Of a stretch of 12,106 bases of DNA, positions 1-5,804 are shown piece by piece. The stretch is from DATBDM01 sp036269915. Lineage in GTDB: Bacteria; Actinomycetota; Thermoleophilia; Solirubrobacterales; Solirubrobacteraceae. The position numbers and the translations under genes are program-made. Each line of letters begins with the position of its first letter. Position 1 is the stretch's first letter. The stretch is taken from the NCBI GenBank assembly GCA_036269915.1, contig DATBDM010000332.1, positions 1 through 12,106 of the forward strand, in the 5' to 3' direction. The notes under the pieces were generated by a model. That model made no database searches, was not told where the DNA came from, and was given only the letters and a program-made list of their open reading frames with translations.

Positions 1-1095
<1,095 letters not shown>

Positions 1096-1103
1096 TCGAG
1101 GCG

Positions 1104-1127
1104 CTCACCCGAGCTTGCGAGGGTGAG
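1104..1127 (+). terminator. Candidate hairpin just after eno
   Basis: A perfect 7-bp inverted repeat (CTCACCC at 1104-1110, GGGTGAG at 1121-1127) with a 10-base loop begins 8 bases after the eno stop codon. Position and stem suit a terminator or a 3'-end stabilising hairpin, but no T-tract follows. It could instead be an attenuating structure between eno and the ftsB-like gene. The repeat is seen directly; the function is inferred. Confidence 0.4.
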
Positions 1128-1197
1128 GAAGCCGCACTTGGTCACAACATCCGTTGCAGAGGAAGGGGCCGGTGAGCGTCGAACGAAGGCGCAAGGC

Positions 1198-1491
1198 ATG
1201 GACCGCCGTACCCGCATCCGCTGGGACCGCCTGGGTCGCTGGGCCCTCGTCGGTGTCTTCGCCTTCGTCCTCCTGCTCTACGTCGGCCCGGCCGCCCGCT
1301 GGGTCTCCACCTACCGCCAGGCCAAGGAGAAGCGCTCAGAGGTGGCGCAGCTGCAGGCCCAGAACCGCAGCCTCCGCAGTCGCCAGGCGTCGCTCCAGGG
1401 CTCCTCGTCGCTCGAGCGCCAGGCCCGCCGGCTGGGCATGGTCCGCGCGGGGGAGAAGCTCTACGTGATCTCGGGCACCGGCGCCCGCTGA
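1198..1491 (+). CDS. ftsB: FtsB/DivIC-family septum formation initiator
   Basis: Small bitopic membrane protein of the division machinery; the family (FtsB/DivIC) forms a complex with FtsL and FtsQ/DivIB that activates septal peptidoglycan synthesis. The 97-residue product has a short basic N-terminus (MDRRTRIRWDRLGRW), one membrane segment at about residues 15-33 (LVGVFAFVLLLYVG), a coiled coil at about 37-72 (RQAKEKRSEVAQLQAQNRSL) and a C-terminal tail with the family's LERQARRLGMVRAGEKLY stretch, where the R-x-LGMV-x-x-GE pattern is typical. I chose ATG 1198 because it starts immediately before the basic and membrane part. A GTG at 1123 in the same frame would add 25 residues of non-family sequence and would run through the hairpin after eno. 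An AAGG at 1186-1189 could serve as a weak ribosome site. It probably shares transcripts with eno. The family is secure; the choice between the FtsB and DivIC names is conventional. Confidence 0.88.
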   Translation: MDRRTRIRWDRLGRWALVGVFAFVLLLYVGPAARWVSTYRQAKEKRSEVAQLQAQNRSLRSRQASLQGSSSLERQARRLGMVRAGEKLYVISGTGAR

Positions 1492-1499
1492 CCACTCGC

Positions 1500-1505
1500 T
1501 AGCCT
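1500..1505 (+). promoter_or_regulatory. -10-like box TAGCCT (context GCTAG), leaderless-type
   Basis: TAGCCT ends 7 bases before the GTG at 1513, which would place the transcription start at or next to the start codon. No Shine-Dalgarno sequence is visible. The same GCTAGnnT arrangement recurs before the genes starting at 3966, 4612 and 4693, with a CTAG variant at 7427. Inferred from pattern only. Confidence 0.45.
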
Positions 1506-1512
1506 CGGACGG

Positions 1513-1845
1513 GTGCCGTTCGAGACCGCGCTGGAACAGTGGCTGGCCGGGATGCGACGCCTCGCCGACGCCGACCCCGAGGAGCGACCCGTCCTCGAGC
1601 GCGTGACGCGCCGGGTCGAGGACGAGCTGCGCCGCAGGCTCGGCGGCCCGTTCACGACCCAGGAGCTCGTCGAGTTCTACGACCGCGGGACGGGCTGGAT
1701 CACCGACCTCGCAGTCAGCGCCGCGCCCGACGATCCCTGGGCGTGGGACGTGCGCGTCGTCGGCGACGCCGCGTTCGGCCGCTACGTCCGCGAGGCGTCC
1801 GACTACGCCGGGGGCCGTCGCGTCGCGGACTGGGAATCAGCCTGA
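1513..1845 (+). CDS. Conserved-looking hypothetical protein, 110 aa
   Basis: I do not recognise this family. The 110-residue product is soluble and has no signal or membrane segment. Residues 1-45 look like two amphipathic helices (ETALEQWLAGMRRLADAD, then RPVLERVTRRVEDELRRRLG). They are followed by a compact segment rich in aromatics and Gly (FTTQELVEFYDRGTGWITDL) and a Trp/Asp-rich stretch (DDPWAWDVRVVGDAAFGRY). Codon use is as GC-rich as the neighbours, with strong third-position bias, which supports it being real. GTG 1513 is the first plausible start. It has no ribosome site but lies 7 bases after a TAGCCT box, which suggests a leaderless message. It follows the ftsB-like gene by 21 bases, so it could also be co-transcribed. 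Its last 9 bases overlap the end of the convergent acetyltransferase gene. Confidence 0.75.
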   Translation: MPFETALEQWLAGMRRLADADPEERPVLERVTRRVEDELRRRLGGPFTTQELVEFYDRGTGWITDLAVSAAPDDPWAWDVRVVGDAAFGRYVREASDYAGGRRVADWESA

Positions 1846-2613
1846 CGGCGCGCGCGTGAACACGTGCTGGATCCACGCGGTGGCGAAGCCGAGCCGCTCG
1901 TAGAGCCGCTTCGCGTCGCCCTCGTCGTCCGCGACGATCCACGTCGCCGGTGCGCCGGCCGCGGCCACGGCCGCGCGCACCAGCGCGGCGCCCGTCCCGT
2001 GCCCCCGGCGCTGCGGCACCACGTAGACCTGCTCGACCTCCGCCGCATCGCCCAGCACGGCGAACGCCACGAACCCGAGCGGGTCGCCGGACGGCCCCCA
2101 GGCGGCGAGCGCGCGCGTCCCGCGCCGGGTCGCGACGCGTTCCTCGACGCCGAGGAAGTGCGAGCGCGCGGCGGGGGAGCCGGCCAGCGTCGAGGTGCCG
2201 AACCACGCCTCGCGCAGCGGGCGCGTGCGCGCGAACGGCACCTCGCCGAGCTCCACGCCCGCGTCCAGGGGCGCGCCCGCCGCGCCGCCGTCCAGCTTCA
2301 TCCAGGCCAGTCGCTCCACCACCCAGCCGAGCGCTTCGAACCCCGGCCGCAGCCGCTCGCCGGCCGCCGCGTCCTCGACCTCGACCTGGCGGTGCTCGAG
2401 CCCGGCCTGCAGCTCGTCGGCCGCCGCCACCAGCCCGGCGGCGTCCAGCCCGTCCGCTCGGTCCTCGACCCGGACGGAGTTGTAGGTGTAGTAGCTCGGC
2501 AGGTCGGTCGCGCGCACGGCGCGCCCGTGCGCCCACGGCCGGTCCTCGTCGCATACCAGCCCGTGGATCGCGTGGCGCAGGGCGATCGCGGCTGCCGCGT
2601 CGATGGCGCTCAG
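1837..2613 (-). CDS. GNAT-family N-acetyltransferase (second of a tandem pair)
   Basis: Predicted acetyl-CoA-dependent acyltransferase; the substrate is unknown. The C-terminal half carries the GNAT fold with motif A at EQVYVVPQRRGHGTGAALVR, whose R-R-G-H-G-T-G loop binds the acetyl-CoA pyrophosphate, and a terminal RLYERLGFATAW strand-helix. The N-terminal ~110 residues (DLPSYYTYNSVRVE, then VEVEDAAAGERLRPGFEALGW) align with the same part of the upstream neighbour, so the two genes are paralogues. The start is odd. No ATG, GTG or TTG lies near the conserved N-terminus; the best fit is a CTG at 2613-2611 overlapping the TGA of the preceding gene as CTGA, giving 258 residues. A GTG at 2517 would cut off the conserved PWAHGRAVRATDL segment. 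Translation is therefore probably coupled to the upstream gene. The open frame continues upstream to about 3087, but that is antisense-style noise over the neighbour. The 3' end overlaps the convergent 1513 gene. Confidence 0.8.
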   Translation of the reverse strand: MSAIDAAAAIALRHAIHGLVCDEDRPWAHGRAVRATDLPSYYTYNSVRVEDRADGLDAAGLVAAADELQAGLEHRQVEVEDAAAGERLRPGFEALGWVVERLAWMKLDGGAAGAPLDAGVELGEVPFARTRPLREAWFGTSTLAGSPAARSHFLGVEERVATRRGTRALAAWGPSGDPLGFVAFAVLGDAAEVEQVYVVPQRRGHGTGAALVRAAVAAAGAPATWIVADDEGDAKRLYERLGFATAWIQHVFTRAPSG

Positions 2614-3434
2614 CCCACCCGGCGCAGGAATCGCTGCACCGCCCCGATGCGCGCGAACCCGAGCCGTGCGTAGAGCCCGCGGGCCCGCCCCGCGGCGTCG
2701 GTGGCCAGCACCGTGTCGGCGTGCGCGCCCGCCTGGCCCTCGAACACGAGCCGGTGCACGACCGCCGCGCCGAGCCCGGCGCCGCGCGCCGCGGGCGTCG
2801 TGTAGACGTCCTCGACCAGCGCCGTGTCGCCGACGTCGAGCAGCAGCCCGTAGGCGACCGGCCTGCCGGCGCGGATCGCGGCGAACGCGCGCGTCGGGGT
2901 GCGCGAGAACGTCAGACGGTCGGCGGCGAGACCCTGCGCGAGGGCCTCCTCGTCGCCGGCGACGACGTCGGAGCGCAGCCACTCGGCGCGCAGCTTCTCG
3001 ATCGCCGCGTAGGGGACCTCCTCGACCTCCGGCGCGGGCGGCGGCTCGCCGGCGTCCCAGCCCATCAGCACGGAACGCTGCAGCCACCAGCCGCGCGCGT
3101 CCATGTCATGGCGGAGCCGCGTCGCGGTCTCCTCGTCGAAGACCTCGATCCGCTGCAGCGCCAGCCGGGCCTGCAGTCGCTCGACGGCGCGCTCGAGGCG
3201 CTCGGCGTCCAGCGCAGGGGCCGGCACCTCGACGCGGACCGTGTTCAGGTCCGGCCAGCGGGGGAAGTCGTCGTGGAAGATCGCGCTGCCCCAGTCGAGC
3301 CGCACGACGCGCTCGGCGGCGCGGGTGAACATCTCCGCACGCGCGGCATGCGCCCGGGCGAGCCGGGTCAGCGGGTCGAGCGCGAGGCCGGGAGCCGGCT
3401 CAGGCGTCCGCGTCGTCCTCGCCTCCGCCGGCAC
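2610..3434 (-). CDS. GNAT-family N-acetyltransferase (first of a tandem pair)
   Basis: Predicted acetyl-CoA-dependent acyltransferase of unknown substrate. The C-terminal GNAT domain shows motif A at EDVYTTPAARGAGLGAAVVH (the R-G-A-G-L-G acetyl-CoA loop) and ends with ARGLYARLGFARIGAVQRF. The N-terminal half (FPRWPDLNTVRVEVPAP, IEVFDEETATRLRHDMDARG) resembles a degenerate GNAT-like module and is shared with the next gene, so each protein looks like a pseudo-GNAT plus GNAT tandem. The start is uncertain: GTG 3434 gives 274 residues and overlaps the upstream gene by 35 bases, with no ribosome site and a Pro/Ala-rich leader. An in-frame ATG at 3332 would leave 240 residues beginning MFTRAAERVVRLDWG. 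Either way this gene sits between the charged helix-turn-helix-like gene and its paralogue in one minus-strand operon. The family is secure; the substrate cannot be read from sequence. Confidence 0.85.
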   Translation of the reverse strand: MPAEARTTRTPEPAPGLALDPLTRLARAHAARAEMFTRAAERVVRLDWGSAIFHDDFPRWPDLNTVRVEVPAPALDAERLERAVERLQARLALQRIEVFDEETATRLRHDMDARGWWLQRSVLMGWDAGEPPPAPEVEEVPYAAIEKLRAEWLRSDVVAGDEEALAQGLAADRLTFSRTPTRAFAAIRAGRPVAYGLLLDVGDTALVEDVYTTPAARGAGLGAAVVHRLVFEGQAGAHADTVLATDAAGRARGLYARLGFARIGAVQRFLRRVG

Positions 3435-3966
3435 GACGGATCACGATCTGGTCCTCCTCGATCGTGACCTCGACGGGACGGTGGCCCGCCCAGTGCTCGG
3501 CGTAGACGGGGTCGTCCTGTACGGCGGGGTCGAGCCACAGCCCGTAGCCCTCCTCGCCGTGGTCGAACGTGCCCTCGAGCGGCCGTCCGGCGGCGCCGCG
3601 ACGGCGGGTGCGGCCGCCGGTGCTGCGGCGGCGGCGCGGCTTGGGCTTCTCCTCGGCGTCCTCTTCGGGCTCCTCGGCGGCGCGCTTGGCTGCCTCCTCG
3701 GCGGCCTTCGCGTCCTCCTCGGCCTTGCGGGCCGCCTCGGCCTCGAGCTCGGCCGCGATCGCGGCGTCGTCCTGGGCGCGGAGATCGAGCTCCTCGCCGC
3801 CGTCCGAGGGCTCGTCGCCGTCGGCCTCGAGATCCTGCTCGCGCTTGAACGCCTGGATCTGCTGGACGGTCGCTTCGAGCTGGTGTGCGATCCATGCGTC
3901 GGTACGGCCTTGTCGCACCCACGCGCGGATCTGGTTAAGTTGGGGACGCAAGGACCGGCGGCTCAT
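3400..3966 (-). CDS. Charge-segmented protein with N-terminal HTH-like region, 188 aa
   Basis: I do not recognise a named family. Four blocks are visible. Residues ~6-45 read as a three-helix, helix-turn-helix-like unit (IRAWVRQGRTDAWIAHQLEA, then VQQIQAFKREQ). Residues ~47-112 form an acidic, Ala/Glu/Lys-rich helix likely to be a coiled coil (AAIAAELEAEAARKAEED). Residues ~113-131 are very basic (KPKPRRRRSTGGRTRRRG). Residues ~133-178 form a compact domain with many aromatics and acidic residues (FDHGEEGYGLWLDPAVQDD, then VEVTIEEDQIVIRR). DNA or RNA binding through the HTH and Arg block is plausible but inferred. The start ATG 3966 has no ribosome site; a TAGTCT box lies 9 bases upstream, so the message may be leaderless. 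It is the first gene of the minus-strand unit with the two acetyltransferases and overlaps the next gene. Confidence 0.78.
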   Translation of the reverse strand: MSRRSLRPQLNQIRAWVRQGRTDAWIAHQLEATVQQIQAFKREQDLEADGDEPSDGGEELDLRAQDDAAIAAELEAEAARKAEEDAKAAEEAAKRAAEEPEEDAEEKPKPRRRRSTGGRTRRRGAAGRPLEGTFDHGEEGYGLWLDPAVQDDPVYAEHWAGHRPVEVTIEEDQIVIRRAGGGEDDADA

Positions 3967-3975
3967 GCGGCCGGG

Positions 3976-3981
3976 AGACTA
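3976..3981 (-). promoter_or_regulatory. -10-like box TAGTCT (context GCTAG) for the 3966 gene
   Basis: On the minus strand TAGTCT is preceded by GC (GCTAGTCT) and followed by 9 bases before the ATG at 3966. There is no Shine-Dalgarno sequence and no convincing -35 at 17 bases. Placement matches the other leaderless-type boxes of the window. Confidence 0.45.
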
Positions 3982-4049
3982 GCAACACAAGGTCAGGGCT
4001 CGATGGTGAAGGCCCTGGGACGCGAATGGCGAACATCCACACGTTGCTC

Positions 4050-4084
4050 GCCCGCACGTCGAGCGGGAGTATCCGAGTGCGGGC
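4050..4084 (+). promoter_or_regulatory. Inverted repeat upstream of csrA with a GGA in the loop
   Basis: GCCCGCAC (4050-4057) and GTGCGGGC (4077-4084) form a perfect 8-bp stem with a 19-base loop. The loop contains GCGGGAG, whose GGA (4066-4068) would be unpaired. An alternative, mutually exclusive stem pairs CCCGC (4051-4055) with GCGGG (4063-4067). CsrA proteins bind GGA in hairpin loops, and a second GGA lies in the csrA ribosome site (4115-4117) about 50 bases further on. This is a candidate autoregulatory element, provided the transcript starts upstream of 4050, which I cannot show. Confidence 0.4.
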
Positions 4085-4112
4085 TCGGCTGAACCCCTCG
4101 ACTCACATCGCC

Positions 4113-4119
4113 AGGGAGG
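4113..4119 (+). promoter_or_regulatory. Strong Shine-Dalgarno AGGGAGG of csrA
   Basis: AGGGAGG sits 7 bases before the csrA ATG. This near-perfect site contrasts with most unit heads in this window, which have no ribosome site, so csrA has a leadered message. Its internal GGA could double as a CsrA-binding site. Confidence 0.75.
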
Positions 4120-4126
4120 CGGCGCC

Positions 4127-4360
4127 ATGCTGGTACTGACACGCAAGTCCAACCAGTCGATCATGATCGGCGACGAGATCGAGGTCTCGGTGCTCTCGAT
4201 CATGGGAGAGAAGGTCCGGATCGGGATCCAGGCCCCACGGGACATCCCCGTGTTCCGCAAGGAGGTCTACCTCGAGATCCAGCAGGAGAACTTGGCCGCG
4301 GGCGCGTCCGCGCGCGCCGAGGTGGACGACGCGCTGAAGCGGCTGTCGTCGCGATCCTGA
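4127..4360 (+). CDS. csrA: Carbon storage regulator CsrA
   Basis: Small homodimeric RNA-binding protein that recognises GGA motifs in 5' leaders and controls translation or stability of target mRNAs. The 77-residue product matches the family across its core: MLVLTRKSNQSIMIGDEIEV at the N-terminus (with Leu4 and Arg6 of the RNA-binding face), VRIGIQAPRDIPVFRKEVYL in the middle, and Arg44, the key RNA-contacting residue, in place. The Ala/Lys-rich tail (after ~residue 55) is slightly longer than that of the ~61-residue E. coli protein, as is common in Gram-positives. The start is fixed by an AGGGAGG ribosome site 7 bases upstream. No fliW or flagellar gene, the usual CsrA antagonist and neighbours in Gram-positives, is present here; the gene stands alone. 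It ends inside a hairpin shared with the convergent membrane-protein gene. Identification is very secure. Confidence 0.97.
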   Translation: MLVLTRKSNQSIMIGDEIEVSVLSIMGEKVRIGIQAPRDIPVFRKEVYLEIQQENLAAGASARAEVDDALKRLSSRS

Positions 4361-4376
4361 CCGCCTCTGCGGTCAG
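4357..4376. terminator. Bidirectional hairpin terminator between csrA and the 4612 gene
   Basis: A perfect 8-bp inverted repeat (CTGACCGC at 4357-4364, GCGGTCAG at 4369-4376) with a CTCT loop spans the gap between two convergent genes. The csrA stop TGA (4358-4360) lies in the left arm and the opposing stop (4375-4373) in the right arm. There is no T-tract on either side, so termination would be of the non-canonical high-GC type. The symmetry and position make a shared transcript end likely. Confidence 0.65.
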
Positions 4377-4612
4377 CCCATCACGTAGTACAGCGTCTGG
4401 AACATCGCGATCGTCACGACCACGGCGGTCGCGATGAGCGTGAGGACCAGGACCGCGAAGCGCACCGAGCCGTGCTTGTGCGAGCGGACGGCGTGGCGGC
4501 GACGGGTACGGCGCTCGGCTTCGAGCCGCACGCGCTCCGCGCGCTCGCGCTCCTCCTCGAGCTCCTCGAAGAACGTGGCCTCGAAATCGGCCATGGTCTG
4601 CCGCATGCGCAT
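4373..4612 (-). CDS. Small single-pass membrane protein with charged cytoplasmic helix, 79 aa
   Basis: I do not recognise a family. The product is a tail-anchor-like protein. Residues ~8-45 form a highly charged Glu/Arg helix (FFEELEEERERAERVRLEAE, then ERRTRRRHAVRSHKHG), and residues ~52-74 form one clear membrane segment (FAVLVLTLIATAVVVTIAMF) with only five residues after it (YYVMG at the end). The positive patch before the membrane segment suggests the N-terminal helix stays in the cytoplasm. Three Met codons (1, 3 and 7) are possible starts; ATG 4612 or 4606 fits a GGGAG just upstream, and a TAGATT box lies 9 bases before 4612. The gene faces csrA across a shared hairpin and diverges from the rsbV-like gene. 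Third-position GC bias supports it being coding. Function unknown. Confidence 0.75.
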   Translation of the reverse strand: MRMRQTMADFEATFFEELEEERERAERVRLEAERRTRRRHAVRSHKHGSVRFAVLVLTLIATAVVVTIAMFQTLYYVMG

Positions 4613-4621
4613 TGCTCCCGG

Positions 4622-4627
4622 AATCTA
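4622..4627 (-). promoter_or_regulatory. -10-like box TAGATT (context GCTAG) for the 4612 gene
   Basis: On the minus strand GCTAGATT ends 9 bases before the ATG at 4612. A GGGAG lies between the box and the start, so the leader, if any, would be very short. Inferred from its agreement with the other boxes in the window. Confidence 0.45.
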
Positions 4628-4680
4628 GCACCGCTGCAACTTCGCGTTCACGCAGCCATCGCGGGACGAAGATTGCGCGC

Positions 4681-4686
4681 TAGGGT
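4681..4686 (+). promoter_or_regulatory. -10-like box TAGGGT (context GCTAG) for the rsbV-rsbQ-rsbP operon
   Basis: GCTAGGGT ends 6 bases before the GTG start of the rsbV-like gene, which would put the transcription start on the start codon. No Shine-Dalgarno sequence is present. I see neither a good TTGACA-type -35 nor a SigB-type -35 at the expected distance. Confidence 0.45.
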
Positions 4687-4692
4687 CGCCCC

Positions 4693-5010
4693 GTGAAAAT
4701 CGATAGCTCGACCCGCGCCGACCGCACGGCGGTCGCCATCACGGGAGAGATCGATCTCTCGACAGCCGACACGATGGGCGACGCCGTCCGCGAGCAGCTC
4801 CGGACGGCCCCCGTCCTGCTCGACCTCTCGCGGGTCGAGTTCATGGACTCCTCCGGCGTCCGGGTGCTCGACACGCTGCTGCGCGAGGTCGACGCGGAGG
4901 GGTGGGACCTGCTGGTGGTCCCCACGCTGACCCCAGCAGTCGCTCAGGTCCTGGAGCTGACCGGGATGCGCGATCAGCTGCCCTTCGACGACGCCGAGGG
5001 CTCGCGATGA
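4693..5010 (+). CDS. rsbV: STAS-domain anti-anti-sigma factor (RsbV/SpoIIAA-like)
   Basis: Cytoplasmic anti-sigma-factor antagonist. In its unphosphorylated form this family binds an anti-sigma kinase of the RsbW/SpoIIAB type and frees the sigma factor. The 105-residue product is a single STAS domain of normal length: VAITGEIDLSTADTMGDAVR (first strand and helix), VLLDLSRVEFMDSSGVRVLD with the D52-S53-S54-G55 phosphorylation loop, then LTPAVAQVLELTGM. The serine targeted by the kinase is in that loop and is intact. GTG 4693 is the start, 6 bases after a TAGGGT box and without a ribosome site. The gene overlaps the next one by 4 bases (ATGA) and heads an operon with an RsbQ-type hydrolase and an RsbP-type phosphatase, which makes it the likely phosphatase substrate. 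No RsbW kinase or sigma factor is encoded nearby. A 16-base palindrome lies in the coding sequence at 4745-4760. Confidence 0.92.
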   Translation: MKIDSSTRADRTAVAITGEIDLSTADTMGDAVREQLRTAPVLLDLSRVEFMDSSGVRVLDTLLREVDAEGWDLLVVPTLTPAVAQVLELTGMRDQLPFDDAEGSR

Positions 5011-5804
5011 GCGCGCTGCGCCGCAACCACGTCACCGTCCATGGGCTCCCCGGTGGGCGCCCGATGGTCTTCGCCCACGGCTTCGGCTGCGACCAGAACA
5101 TGTGGCGCGGCGTCTGGCCGGCATTCGAGGACACGCACCGCATCGTGCTCTTCGACCACGTCGGCGCCGGCAACTCCGACGCGTCGGCGTTCGACGAGCG
5201 GCGCTACGCGACGCTGGACGGCTACGCCGCCGACGTGCTCGCGATCTGCGAGGAGCTCGACCTCTCCGACGTCGTCTTCGTGGGCCACTCGGTCAGCGCG
5301 ATGATCGGGGTGCTGGCGGCCGCCGAGCGGCCTGAGCGGTTCGGGGCGCTCGTCCTGGTGGCGCCGTCGCCGCGCTACATCGACGACGTCGACTACGTCG
5401 GCGGCTTCACCCGCGAGGACATCGAGGGCCTGCTGACGTCGCTGGAGAGCAACTACCTCGGCTGGTCGAGCGCGATGGCCCCGGTGATCATGGGCAACGC
5501 GGACCGCCCCGAGCTCGGGGAGGAGCTGGAGAACTCGTTCTGCCGCACCGATCCGGCGATCGCCGCCCACTTCGCGCGCACGACCTTCCTCTCGGACAAC
5601 CGCGCAGACCTCGCGCGCGTGCGCACGCCGGCGCTCGTGCTGCAGTGCTCCGACGACGCGATCGCGCCGGAGGGCGTCGGGGCGTACGTCGACGCGCAAC
5701 TGGCCGACAGCCGGCTGGTGCGGCTCGCGGCGACCGGGCACTGCCCGAACGTGAGCGCCCCCGCCGAGACGGTCGCGGCGATCCAGGCCTTCCTCACGGC
5801 GTGA
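5007..5804 (+). CDS. rsbQ: RsbQ-type alpha/beta hydrolase (stress signalling regulator)
   Basis: Alpha/beta hydrolase which, in Bacillus subtilis, is required for the PAS phosphatase RsbP to respond to energy stress, probably by making or sensing a small hydrophobic ligand. The 265-residue product follows RsbQ throughout: MSALRRNHVTVHG start, AHGFGCDQNMWR, FDHVGAGNSD, RYATLDGYAADVLAICEELD, VFVGHSVSAMIGVLA (nucleophile Ser95), SPRYIDDVDYVGGF, LQCSDDAIAP (Asp217) and GHCPNVSAP (His245). The catalytic triad is therefore complete. The elbow reads G-H-S-V-S rather than G-x-S-x-G. As I recall, plant D14/KAI2 hormone receptors, relatives of RsbQ, share this elbow. ATG 5007 overlaps the rsbV stop (ATGA), with GAGGG at 4996-5000 as ribosome site. 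The 3' end overlaps the rsbP start (GTGA). Family and context agree strongly. Confidence 0.94.
   Translation: MSALRRNHVTVHGLPGGRPMVFAHGFGCDQNMWRGVWPAFEDTHRIVLFDHVGAGNSDASAFDERRYATLDGYAADVLAICEELDLSDVVFVGHSVSAMIGVLAAAERPERFGALVLVAPSPRYIDDVDYVGGFTREDIEGLLTSLESNYLGWSSAMAPVIMGNADRPELGEELENSFCRTDPAIAAHFARTTFLSDNRADLARVRTPALVLQCSDDAIAPEGVGAYVDAQLADSRLVRLAATGHCPNVSAPAETVAAIQAFLTA

Noticed and set aside
1123..1197. GTG 1123 as an N-terminal extension of the ftsB-like gene
   Set aside because: The added residues do not look like the family and overlap the hairpin after eno; ATG 1198 fits the basic N-terminus and membrane segment.
2614..3087. Upstream open extension of the second acetyltransferase (would give 416 residues)
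   Set aside because: The added part is Arg/Ala/Gly low-complexity sequence from the wrong frame of the first acetyltransferase gene.
1950..3467. 505-codon plus-strand open frame opposite the two acetyltransferase genes
   Set aside because: Arg/Pro/Ala-rich composition without motifs; the minus-strand frames carry GNAT signatures and the third-position GC bias.
3582..3740. GC-rich, repeat-like stretch that suggested a tandem repeat array
   Set aside because: It is the coding sequence for the Ala/Glu/Lys helix and Arg block of the 3966 gene on the minus strand; units are not regular.
4158..4169. 12-base palindrome CGATCATGATCG inside csrA
   Set aside because: Fully explained by the conserved Ser-Ile-Met-Ile-Gly codons; not placed like an operator.
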